From the NCBI GenBank assembly GCA_036502765.1, contig DASXXX010000031.1, forward strand, positions 71,959 to 135,958: a stretch of DNA of 64,000 nt. The letters run 5' to 3'. The DNA comes from DASUAS01 sp036502765. Lineage in GTDB: Bacteria > Actinomycetota > Acidimicrobiia > IMCC26256 > DASPTH01. A model generated the notes under the pieces. It did no database searches and was not told the DNA's origin. It saw nothing but the letters and a program-made list of their open reading frames with translations. The position numbers were made by a program, and so were the translations under genes. Numbering within the stretch: position 1 is the stretch's first letter; each line of letters opens with the position of its first letter. Shown one piece after another: positions 1 to 7,049 of this stretch.

Positions 1-447
1 GTCCTCACCCACTTCCCGGAGCAGGCCGACGAGTTCTTCGCCGATCCCAGCCTCTCGCTGGCGATGGTGGAGGAGACCATGCGTTGGTGGACGCCGGTGA
101 TGAGCATGGCCCGCGAAGCGACCGCGGACGTTGCCCTCCGCGACAAGGTGATCCGCAAGGGTGACGGTGTGCTCCTCCTCTACTCGGCTGCCAATCGCGA
201 CGAGGAACGCTGGGGCGACGACGCGGAAGAGTTCGTCCTTCGGCGCCCGGACGCGTCAGGCCAACTCGGCTTCGGCATCGGGGAGCACTTCTGCATGGGC
301 GCGCACCTCGCCCGACGCGAAGCCCGCATCCTCCTGGAAGAGTTCGCGGCGCGGGGTCGACGACTCGACCCGGTCGGCGAAGGAGAGCTGCGATCGTCGA
401 CGTTGATCCACACCTACGACCGGCTGCCAGTCGAACTGGTGCGCTGA
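1..447 (+). CDS. Cytochrome P450, C-terminal part (cut by window edge)
   Basis: The last 148 residues of a bacterial P450 monooxygenase, which would hydroxylate a hydrophobic substrate with electrons from ferredoxin. The gene is open at base 1, so it is cut by the window and is not a pseudogene. Visible motifs are the K-helix ExxR in EETMR (residues 24-28) and the heme loop FGIGEHFCMG with the thiolate Cys at residue 98. The sequence closely resembles the complete P450 at 2131-3342: both have RWWTPV after ExxR, the NRDEE motif and GAHLARRE after the heme loop. They look like paralogues flanking the ligase at 478-2115. The I-helix lies outside the window. Confidence 0.93.
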   Translation, partial: VLTHFPEQADEFFADPSLSLAMVEETMRWWTPVMSMAREATADVALRDKVIRKGDGVLLLYSAANRDEERWGDDAEEFVLRRPDASGQLGFGIGEHFCMGAHLARREARILLEEFAARGRRLDPVGEGELRSSTLIHTYDRLPVELVR

Positions 448-477
448 CCCGTCCGGCGGCCTCGCGAAAGGGTCTTC

Positions 478-2115
478 ATGTCCCTCGACGTTCCGCTGCG
501 TGCTCCGAGCCCGGAGCTGCAGCACCGATACCGGGCTGAGCACCTGTGGCTCGACCGATCACTCGGAGGGTTCTTCGACGACTACCTCGCACGGGGCGCC
601 GATCTCGAGGTCCGGTTCTGGTCCGAGACCGCGCCGTACCGGGGAACGTTCGGTGACGTGCACCGGGAGGCGCGACGCTTCGCTGGCGGGCTCCAAGCCC
701 GGGGGATAGCGATCGGCGATGTCGTGACCTATCAATTGCCGAACCGGGTCGAGGCGATGATCGCGCTCTACGGCGCGGCGATGGCGGGCGCGGTCGTCGT
801 TCCCGTGGTCCACTTCTACGGCCCGAAGGAGCTGCAGTTCATCCTCGAGCAGCTCGGGGCGAGGGTGCACCTCACGACTGCAACCTTCGGCTCGTCCCGG
901 TACCTGGATGCGCTCGACGGGTTCCGCACTGACGTGGCAACGCTGGAACACATCGTGCTGGTGGGTGACGGTACGGCGCCGTGGACGGAGCCTTTTGCCG
1001 ACGTGCTCAGCGCGGCACCGCTTGACGATCTCCCGTCGACGGATCCGATGGCTCCGGCGATCATCGGCTACACGTCGGGTACCACGTCAGATCCGAAGGG
1101 CGTGGTCCATGTGGCGAACTCCTTCGTCGCCGAGGCCCTTCAGATGAAGGACTACGACGTCGGCCGGTCGCGGCCCTTGCTCACCGGTGCGCCTCTGGCT
1201 CATGCAATGGGGATCACCGGGGGAGCGGTGCTGCCGCTCATGCGGCACGAGCCGTCGCACCTCGTCGACCGCTGGGAACCTGATCGTGTCTTGGCGATCA
1301 TGCTCGAAGCGGGCCTGTCGTCAGGGAGTGGAGCGACCTACTTCCTCACCAGCCTCTTCGACGCTGCGACCTTCACGCCGGCTCATGCCGAGATCATGGA
1401 GGGGGTCGGTCTCGGGGGATCAACGGTCCCCGGCGCGGTGTGCGACCGGGCCGAGGATCTCGGCGTGGTGGCCGTCCGTTCGTACGGTTCGACCGAACAT
1501 CCGACGTCGATCGGCGCCGTTCGGAGCGACACGCCGGAGCACCGCAAGTACACGGAAGGACGGCCGCTCGCGGGTTGTGAAGTGCGGATCGTCGACGACG
1601 CCGGGCGTGACATCTCTGATGGAGTCGCCGGGGAGATCCTCAGCCGCGGGCCCGACCTCTTCTTCGGGTACGTCGATCCGATGCTGACCCGAACTGCGCT
1701 CGACCGTGACGGGTGGTACCACACCGAGGACCTCGCGATCCGCGACCCCGACGGCTACATCACGATCGCCGATCGGAAGAAGGACATCATCATCCGCGGC
1801 GGTGAGAACATCAGCGCGAGTGAGGTCGAGGAGATCCTCCAGCGCATGCCGGGCGTCTCTGAGGTTGCGGTCGTCGCAGCACCCGACGACCGCCTGGGGG
1901 AGCGCGGTTGCGCGTTCGTGGCCCCGATCCTCGGACGAACCCCACCTTCGCTCGAAGATGTACGCGCGCACTTCCGCGAGAGCGGTGTCGCGCGTCAGAA
2001 GTGGCCAGAGGAACTCCGAGTCGTCGATCAGTTCCCGCGCACACCGTCGGGGAAGATCAAGAAGCAGGTGCTCCGCGCGGAACTCCAGGACCGAGCGAGG
2101 TCGACGACCTCGTGA
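478..2115 (+). CDS. Acyl-CoA synthetase (AMP-binding, FadD-like)
   Basis: A 545-residue ANL-superfamily ligase that would activate a carboxylic acid to its CoA thioester through an acyl-AMP. The phosphate-binding loop YTSGTTSDPKG lies at residues 198-208. The hinge and C-terminal domain carry DGWYHTEDL and DRKKDIIIRGGENIS, and the catalytic Lys sits in RTPSGKIKK (about K526). The ATG is preceded by GAAAGGG five bases upstream. It lies 30 bp after the P450 fragment on the same strand, so P450 oxidation followed by CoA activation is a reasonable pairing. Length and motifs are complete. Substrate is unknown. Confidence 0.93.
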   Translation: MSLDVPLRAPSPELQHRYRAEHLWLDRSLGGFFDDYLARGADLEVRFWSETAPYRGTFGDVHREARRFAGGLQARGIAIGDVVTYQLPNRVEAMIALYGAAMAGAVVVPVVHFYGPKELQFILEQLGARVHLTTATFGSSRYLDALDGFRTDVATLEHIVLVGDGTAPWTEPFADVLSAAPLDDLPSTDPMAPAIIGYTSGTTSDPKGVVHVANSFVAEALQMKDYDVGRSRPLLTGAPLAHAMGITGGAVLPLMRHEPSHLVDRWEPDRVLAIMLEAGLSSGSGATYFLTSLFDAATFTPAHAEIMEGVGLGGSTVPGAVCDRAEDLGVVAVRSYGSTEHPTSIGAVRSDTPEHRKYTEGRPLAGCEVRIVDDAGRDISDGVAGEILSRGPDLFFGYVDPMLTRTALDRDGWYHTEDLAIRDPDGYITIADRKKDIIIRGGENISASEVEEILQRMPGVSEVAVVAAPDDRLGERGCAFVAPILGRTPPSLEDVRAHFRESGVARQKWPEELRVVDQFPRTPSGKIKKQVLRAELQDRARSTTS

Positions 2116-2118
2116 GCA

Positions 2119-2149
2119 TCCGGTGGCCGTTCAGGTCAGGCGCACCGGA
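2119..2149. terminator. Hairpin between convergent ligase and P450
   Basis: Inverted repeat TCCGGTG (2119-2125) and CACCGGA (2143-2149) with a 17-base loop. The loop holds the stop codon of the minus-strand P450 (2131-2133). No T-tract follows, so termination is inferred only from position and pairing. Confidence 0.4.
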
Positions 2150-3342
2150 AGTCGATTGAACGTGGCGACGATCGTCGAATCGCGTCGCTCGACCGGTCCC
2201 GTGAGCTCGATGCCGGACGCTCGCCGTGCGAGTTCCTCGATGAGGATGCGGACCTCGCGTCGTGCCAGGTGCGCACCCAGGCAGAAGTGCTCGGCGAACC
2301 CGAACGCGAGGTGACGAGTGATCGACGGCCGGTCGATGTTCCACTGATCGGCGTCATCACCCCACTCCTCCTCGTCCCGATTGCCGGATCCGTACGCGAG
2401 GAGCACCGCCTCACCGCTGCGAATGGTCTTGCCGCGCAACTCGACGTCTTCCTTCGCCTGGCGCGCCATGCTCACAACTGGCGTCCACCACCGCAGGGTC
2501 TCCTCGACTGCGGCAGCCGCGAGGCTGGGGTCGGCGAGAATGCGCTGCGCCTGATCGGGGTGCTGCGTCAATGCCCACACGAGCCCGGCGATGAGACTCT
2601 GAGTGGTCTCGCTCCCCGCGGCGAGCAGCGCGATCGCCCACCACACGACCTCGATGGGCGTGAGGGGCCGCCCGTACACCGTCGCTTCCGCGATGAGGGT
2701 GAGGAAGTCGTGGTCGGGTACTGCTCGGCGCTGCTCGAGGAGGTCCTCGAGGTAGGGAACGACCTCGGCGTACACCGCGGCCATGGTCTCCTGGGTCTCG
2801 GTGCCTCCACCTGATGCAGTGATCAGCGTTGCCCAGTGCAAGATCCGGCGCCAGTCCTTGCGCGGGACACCCAGCAGATTGGCGAACACGTTGACGGGGA
2901 TGGGCTCGGCGAGGAGTTCGACGGCATCGAAGTTGCCGGCGGGGAGCGAATCGAGGGTCTCGCGGATCACGTCGCGCACCGGACCGTCGATCTCGTTGAC
3001 GCGTGCAGGAGTGAGCTCCCGATTCAGCACCTTGCGGTGCTCGAGATGGTCGGGCGGATCCAGCAACATCAAAGATGTCCGCGGAGGACGCTCCATGCCT
3101 TCGCGGATCTTGATGATGTCACCCAGGATCGCGATCTCCGACGAAGGGAACAGCTCCGGGTGCTTCGAGACGAAGCGGATGTCCTCGTACTTCGTGATCA
3201 CCCAGAACGGCCCGTCCTCGTACCAGTGCACCGGATCGTGCTGCCGGAGGTACGCGAATTGCTCGTTCGGAGCGTCGACGTAGAACTCGGCGCGGTCGTA
3301 GCGCGCCACCACCTCATCAGGTGAGACCGGTGTTGTGGGCAC
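2131..3342 (-). CDS. Cytochrome P450
   Basis: A complete 403-residue soluble bacterial P450. The I-helix oxygen-binding motif AGSETT is at residues 242-247, ExxR in EETLR at 280-284, and the heme loop FGFAEHFCLG has its Cys at 354. The usual Gly three residues before the His of the heme loop is Ala here (FxxA instead of FxxG), unlike the other P450s in the window. The GTG start at 3342 is chosen because GGGGGAT precedes it at good spacing and it gives the normal family length; the frame stays open upstream to 3702 but runs through the divergent TetR gene. The shared upstream region suggests control by that TetR. Confidence 0.93.
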   Translation of the reverse strand: MPTTPVSPDEVVARYDRAEFYVDAPNEQFAYLRQHDPVHWYEDGPFWVITKYEDIRFVSKHPELFPSSEIAILGDIIKIREGMERPPRTSLMLLDPPDHLEHRKVLNRELTPARVNEIDGPVRDVIRETLDSLPAGNFDAVELLAEPIPVNVFANLLGVPRKDWRRILHWATLITASGGGTETQETMAAVYAEVVPYLEDLLEQRRAVPDHDFLTLIAEATVYGRPLTPIEVVWWAIALLAAGSETTQSLIAGLVWALTQHPDQAQRILADPSLAAAAVEETLRWWTPVVSMARQAKEDVELRGKTIRSGEAVLLAYGSGNRDEEEWGDDADQWNIDRPSITRHLAFGFAEHFCLGAHLARREVRILIEELARRASGIELTGPVERRDSTIVATFNRLPVRLT

Positions 3343-3505
3343 GGGATCCCCCGGGATCGTCGCCGCATGGACGGTAACACAGCAAGTGCACAGTCGTATT
3401 GCCCCCACCGTGGTCCGAGGGCTCTCATCTGATTGCCGGCGTTCCCCGAGGACGACCGTCCACGACGCTACGGTGACGACCGGCCGACGGCATGGGACGG
3501 AAGTG
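3343..3505. promoter_or_regulatory. Divergent promoter region between P450 and TetR
   Basis: A 163-bp intergenic region between the P450 start (minus) and the TetR start (plus). Its most AT-rich part is around 3374-3398, containing GTAACACAGCAAGTGCA. It most likely holds both promoters and a TetR operator, but I cannot assign -10 and -35 boxes with confidence. Confidence 0.5.
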
Positions 3506-4129
3506 ATGGCGGCACGAGGATCAGTGGACGAAGACTCGACCCGCACGCGGATCCTCGATGCGGCGCTGCAGTGCTTCAAACAGCTGGGCATCGAGAAGAC
3601 GAGCCTGCTCGACGTTGCCCGCACGGCCGATCTCTCACGAGGAACCGTGTACCGGTACTTCTCCGATCGGCAAGCGCTCATCGACGCCACGGTGATCCAC
3701 AACAGCGAGAACGACTACGCCGAGGCTCTGACCGTGATGAGCTCCTACCCGACACTGGTCGAACAGGTCGGTGCGTTCGGTGAGGTCTTCGCCCGGAACA
3801 TCGGCAACTACCGCCGGAACTGGTTGGTCAACGACGACCGTGAGCTCCAACGCCTGATCGCCTCTGACCGTGAGGGCGGCCTGCGCCGGATGTCGGACTT
3901 CCTCGCACCGTACGTGGAGGCGAGCAAGCAGCGCGGAGAGATCAGCCCAGAGATCGACGCGGAGGAAGCGGGCGAATGGATCGCCCGGATGTTCATGTCG
4001 TTGACCCTCATGCCGGGCTCATCCGCGTTCGATGCCCGCAAGCCGAAGACGTTCCGTGTGTTCCTGGAGCACTACGTGGTCGACGGCCTCGCCCCGCCCC
4101 GCAAGCGGGCAAAACGCGCCAAGCGCTAG
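3506..4129 (+). CDS. TetR-family transcriptional regulator
   Basis: A 207-residue TetR/AcrR repressor. The N-terminal HTH covers about residues 12-55, with recognition-helix sequence LSRGTVYRYFSDRQ. The rest is the ligand-binding and dimerisation domain. The ATG at 3506 is chosen because the protein then starts shortly before the HTH (MAARGSVDEDSTRTRIL) as usual; an upstream in-frame start at 3335 would overlap the divergent P450 promoter. It is divergent from the P450, so it probably represses that gene and itself, with a substrate or acyl-CoA as inducer. It is closely related to the TetR proteins at 40935 and 58308, which share RGTVYRYF and a C-terminal AFD(A/V/M)R(K/R)P stretch. Confidence 0.93.
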   Translation: MAARGSVDEDSTRTRILDAALQCFKQLGIEKTSLLDVARTADLSRGTVYRYFSDRQALIDATVIHNSENDYAEALTVMSSYPTLVEQVGAFGEVFARNIGNYRRNWLVNDDRELQRLIASDREGGLRRMSDFLAPYVEASKQRGEISPEIDAEEAGEWIARMFMSLTLMPGSSAFDARKPKTFRVFLEHYVVDGLAPPRKRAKRAKR

Positions 4130-4133
4130 CCGG

Positions 4134-4154
4134 CGACGGGGACTCAGCCCGTCG
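4134..4154. terminator. Bidirectional hairpin at the TetR/P450 convergence
   Basis: Perfect 7-bp inverted repeat CGACGGG (4134-4140) and CCCGTCG (4148-4154). Its 7-base loop GACTCAG contains the minus-strand P450 stop codon (4144-4146). It sits 4 bp after the TetR stop and probably terminates both genes. Confidence 0.5.
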
Positions 4155-5343
4155 GTTCGAGGATGATGGGCAGACTGGCGAGACCGCGCACGTTGCTGCT
4201 GTACGCGCGGACCACCGGCGACGTGATCTCGTAGCGGGGGAACCGACACAGCAATTCTTCGAAGGCTACGCGGGTTTCCAGCCGGGCGAGCGCGGCACCG
4301 ATGCAGAGGTGCGATCCGAATCCGAATCCGACGTGGCGCTCGACCGTCCGATGGAGATCGAAGAGCTCGGGATCGTCGAAGACCCGTTCGTCGTGCTGGG
4401 CCGCGCCGGTGACGAGCACGACGCGGGAGTTGGCAGGGATCGTGACGCCGTGGAGGGTGACGTCCTCTTCCACCCATCGGCCCTGAAAGTGTGAAGGCGG
4501 ATCCCACCGCAGCATCTCTTCGACGGCCTGTCCGGTCAGCCCCGGATCTTCCGCGAGCTCTCGCCGTTGGTCGGGATACCAACTCAGTGCGACGATTCCG
4601 TTGGCGATGAGCTTGGCGGTGGTCTCGTGCCCCGCGAACGCAAGCTCGAGGAGCCGGATCGCCACCTGTTCGTGGGTGAGCGACCACTGTCGCCCTTCGT
4701 CGTCGGTGACGCGGGCCTCGAGCAACATGCTGGCGATGTCGTCGCCGGGATGCTTGACGATGTCGGTGACCACGTCGAGGAGGAGCATGGTCATCTCCTG
4801 GGACGCGGCGATCGCGTCGGCCGGGGTTTCGGCGACGCCGTCGTCAGGCCGCGCGAGAGCTCGGTCGGACAGCTTGCGCAACTGGGTGCGAACTTCGATC
4901 GGCACTCCGAGCATCTCGGCGATGATCGCCATCGGAAGGTATCCGGAGAGCTCACCCACCACCTCGAGCTCGCCGCGCTCGCGGGCGTCCTCCAGTGCTT
5001 CGGCCGCGACGCGACGGACGGCCGGTTCGAGGTCGGCGATCGCGCGGGGTGTGAACACGCGCGACACGAGTTTGCGATGCCAGTTGTGCTCGGGATCGTC
5101 CTTCGTGATGAGCAGGTCAGCGCTGGCGGAGCCGGAGTCCTCGATGGTCACGCCATGGGACGACAAGAACGTCTTGGTGTCGAGATGCGCCTGGAGCACG
5201 TCGTCAAACCGCGAGATCGCGTAGAAGTCGACGTCCGGGTTGTGGTACACGGGGGCGTCGTCACGCAGCCATCGGTACACCGGGTACGGATTGATCTGAG
5301 TGTCGTGGGCGAACGGGTTGTATGCCATGGCCGTGGTCCTCAT
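4144..5343 (-). CDS. Cytochrome P450
   Basis: A complete 399-residue P450. The I-helix AGHETT is at residues 237-242, ExxR in EEMLR at 275-279, and the heme loop FGFGSHLCIG has its Cys at 347. It belongs to a different subgroup from the 2131 P450. The ATG at 5343 overlaps the stop of the upstream SDR in an ATGA quartet, which implies translational coupling; a second ATG at 5328 (MAYNPF) is possible. It is the last gene of the LivG-SDR-P450 operon. The operon pairs uptake with oxidation, so the substrate may be the imported compound. Confidence 0.93.
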   Translation of the reverse strand: MRTTAMAYNPFAHDTQINPYPVYRWLRDDAPVYHNPDVDFYAISRFDDVLQAHLDTKTFLSSHGVTIEDSGSASADLLITKDDPEHNWHRKLVSRVFTPRAIADLEPAVRRVAAEALEDARERGELEVVGELSGYLPMAIIAEMLGVPIEVRTQLRKLSDRALARPDDGVAETPADAIAASQEMTMLLLDVVTDIVKHPGDDIASMLLEARVTDDEGRQWSLTHEQVAIRLLELAFAGHETTAKLIANGIVALSWYPDQRRELAEDPGLTGQAVEEMLRWDPPSHFQGRWVEEDVTLHGVTIPANSRVVLVTGAAQHDERVFDDPELFDLHRTVERHVGFGFGSHLCIGAALARLETRVAFEELLCRFPRYEITSPVVRAYSSNVRGLASLPIILEPTG

Positions 5344-6098
5344 GGTGTGGGCTGACCTGCGAGCACCTCGGTGGATTGGTCGCCGAGGTGCATGATCACC
5401 ACCTCGCCGTTCGGAGCGTCGTCGGACACGAGTGGGAGCGCCGCCTCGGCGCACTCCTCGATCGTGGGGAGGCCGCGTGCGACGAGGTCATCGAGCATCC
5501 GGGGCGTCACCTGCGAGCGGACGAGGTCGGTGAGCGCCACGGGCGCGAACGCATTGACGCAGATCCCCGAACGCGCCAGTTCGAGGGCGAGGGTGAGCGA
5601 GAACGCGACCAGGGCACCCTTCGAGGCGGAGTACGCGGAAAAGCCTGCGCTGCCACGCACACCAGCTTCGGACGTGACGTTGAGGATCCGACCCCACCCG
5701 TTTCGTTGCATGTCGGGGACGGTCTCTCGCAACACATTGCGGGGCGCCAACAGGTTCACGGCGAGGAGACGATTCCATTCTTCGTCGGAGCTGTCGAGGA
5801 AGAAGTTCCGGGTGGACGTCCCGGCGTTGTTCACGACGATGTCGATCGGTCCCAGCCGGGCCCGGGTGTGCGCACAGAGAGCAGCAACCGCGTGGGGATC
5901 CGAGATCTCGCCGGCAACGCCGATGGCTCCCGAGATGTCTCGGGCTGCCGCGTCGGCGGCACGTCCGTCGCGTCCGTGGACGGCGACTCGTGCACCCTGC
6001 GCCGCGAGGCACCGCGCGATCGCGTTCCCGATCCCACGCGTCGATCCGGTCACGAGAGCGACCCGTCCTCCGATGCTGCCCAGGCCCGACGCGCTCAT
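5340..6098 (-). CDS. Short-chain dehydrogenase/reductase (SDR)
   Basis: A 252-residue classical SDR that would oxidise or reduce an alcohol/ketone with NAD(P)(H). It has the nucleotide-binding TGSTRGIG near residue 17, NNAG in the middle, a Ser in NVTSEAG and the catalytic YSASK. Start and stop both overlap neighbours through ATGA quartets: LivG upstream and the P450 downstream. This makes a strictly coupled three-gene operon. The C-terminus lacks the usual DGG motif and ends MHLGDQSTEVLAGQPTP. Its role is probably dehydrogenation of an alcohol made by the downstream P450, or a 3-hydroxyacyl-CoA step. Confidence 0.9.
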   Translation of the reverse strand: MSASGLGSIGGRVALVTGSTRGIGNAIARCLAAQGARVAVHGRDGRAADAAARDISGAIGVAGEISDPHAVAALCAHTRARLGPIDIVVNNAGTSTRNFFLDSSDEEWNRLLAVNLLAPRNVLRETVPDMQRNGWGRILNVTSEAGVRGSAGFSAYSASKGALVAFSLTLALELARSGICVNAFAPVALTDLVRSQVTPRMLDDLVARGLPTIEECAEAALPLVSDDAPNGEVVIMHLGDQSTEVLAGQPTP

Positions 6099-6940
6099 CG
6101 TTGCGACGCGGGCGCGGGTGCGGGTGTGTCGACGGGATCGACCTCGCCCTCGCCGAGGTAGGCGTCGCGCACCTGCTGGTTCTGCTGGATCTCCTCGGGG
6201 AGGCCGGAAGCGAGTACCGATCCGAGGTCGAGCACGACGATCCGGTCGCTGTGCTCCATGACGAAGCCGGCGTTGTGCTCGACCAGCAGGACCGCGCAGC
6301 CGGTTTCTCCGCGCACGGCTTCGATCTGTGCGCCGAGTCGCTCGATCTCGGTTTCGTCGAGGCCCGAGGCGGGTTCGTCGAGCAGGAGGACCTTCGGAGG
6401 ATCCGCGATCGCACGCGCGAACTCGACCATGCGAGCGACTCCGATGGGCAGGGAGCCGGCGAGCTCGTGTCGGAGGGGGAGAAGGCCGCAACGGTCCATC
6501 ACCTCCTCGACTCGTTCGCGGCGGGCGCGCTCGCGGCGGTGTCGCGTCGGGAAGGTGACCAGGTCGGCGAGGAAGCCACCGCCACCGCCTCGCCATTCCA
6601 AAGCGGTGAGCACGTTGTCCTCGACCGAGAGCCACCCGAATGTCTGCACTCGTTGAAAGGTGCGACGCAATCCGCGACGGGCACGTCCAGCTGGCGCGCG
6701 CCGCGTGACGTCGGAGCCGTCGAGCACGACACGGCCCTGGTTCGGTGAACGGACCCCGGAGATCACGTCGAACAGGGTCGTCTTGCCTGCACCGTTCGGG
6801 CCGATGATTCCGAGGACCTCGCCGGGCGCGGCGTCGAAGCTCACGTCACCCAACGCGACGATGCCGCCGAACCTCACCGTGATCCCCTGGAGCTGGATCC
6901 TCGGATCGGCCCGTTCGTCGGCGTGCAGTTCGTCGGACAC
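6095..6940 (-). CDS. livG: ABC transporter ATP-binding protein, LivG type
   Basis: A 281-residue ATPase of a branched-chain amino acid-type (HAAT) importer. Walker A GPNGAGKT is at residues 47-54 and Walker B is KVLLLDEPASGLDE. The ABC signature is degenerate: SLPIGVARMVEFARAI has LPIG where LSxG is normal. A LivG-specific insert after Walker A is present (GSDVTRRAPAGRARRGLRRTF). The GTG start at 6940 is supported by a GGGGGG ribosome site. It is the natural missing partner of the LivH-LivM-LivF fusion at 11426-14371, which carries only the LivF ATPase. It starts the operon with the SDR and P450. Transport of a carboxylate rather than an amino acid is an inference from context. Confidence 0.92.
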   Translation of the reverse strand: MSDELHADERADPRIQLQGITVRFGGIVALGDVSFDAAPGEVLGIIGPNGAGKTTLFDVISGVRSPNQGRVVLDGSDVTRRAPAGRARRGLRRTFQRVQTFGWLSVEDNVLTALEWRGGGGGFLADLVTFPTRHRRERARRERVEEVMDRCGLLPLRHELAGSLPIGVARMVEFARAIADPPKVLLLDEPASGLDETEIERLGAQIEAVRGETGCAVLLVEHNAGFVMEHSDRIVVLDLGSVLASGLPEEIQQNQQVRDAYLGEGEVDPVDTPAPAPASQR

Positions 6941-7035
6941 GACGCAGACCCCCCACGTGAAAGCGACTCGGCGTCGGCCAGCGAGCGCCGCGATCGATCG
7001 TAGCCGCTGAACGTGCAGAGCGACAGATGATGTCC

Positions 7036-7041
7036 TATTGT
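7036..7041 (+). promoter_or_regulatory. -10-like element, probably leaderless start of CoA-transferase fusion
   Basis: TATTGT (TAnnnT) ends nine bases before the ATG at 7050. A transcript would start at or next to that codon, and no ribosome site is visible. This favours the ATG over the in-frame TTG at 7038, which would lie inside the -10 element. No clear -35 is seen. The 6941-7049 region is divergent with livG. Confidence 0.4.
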
Positions 7042-7049
7042 TCCGTCCG

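Noticed and set aside
1..447. Truncated P450 as a pseudogene
   Set aside because: The frame is open at base 1 and all visible motifs are intact; truncation is only the window edge.
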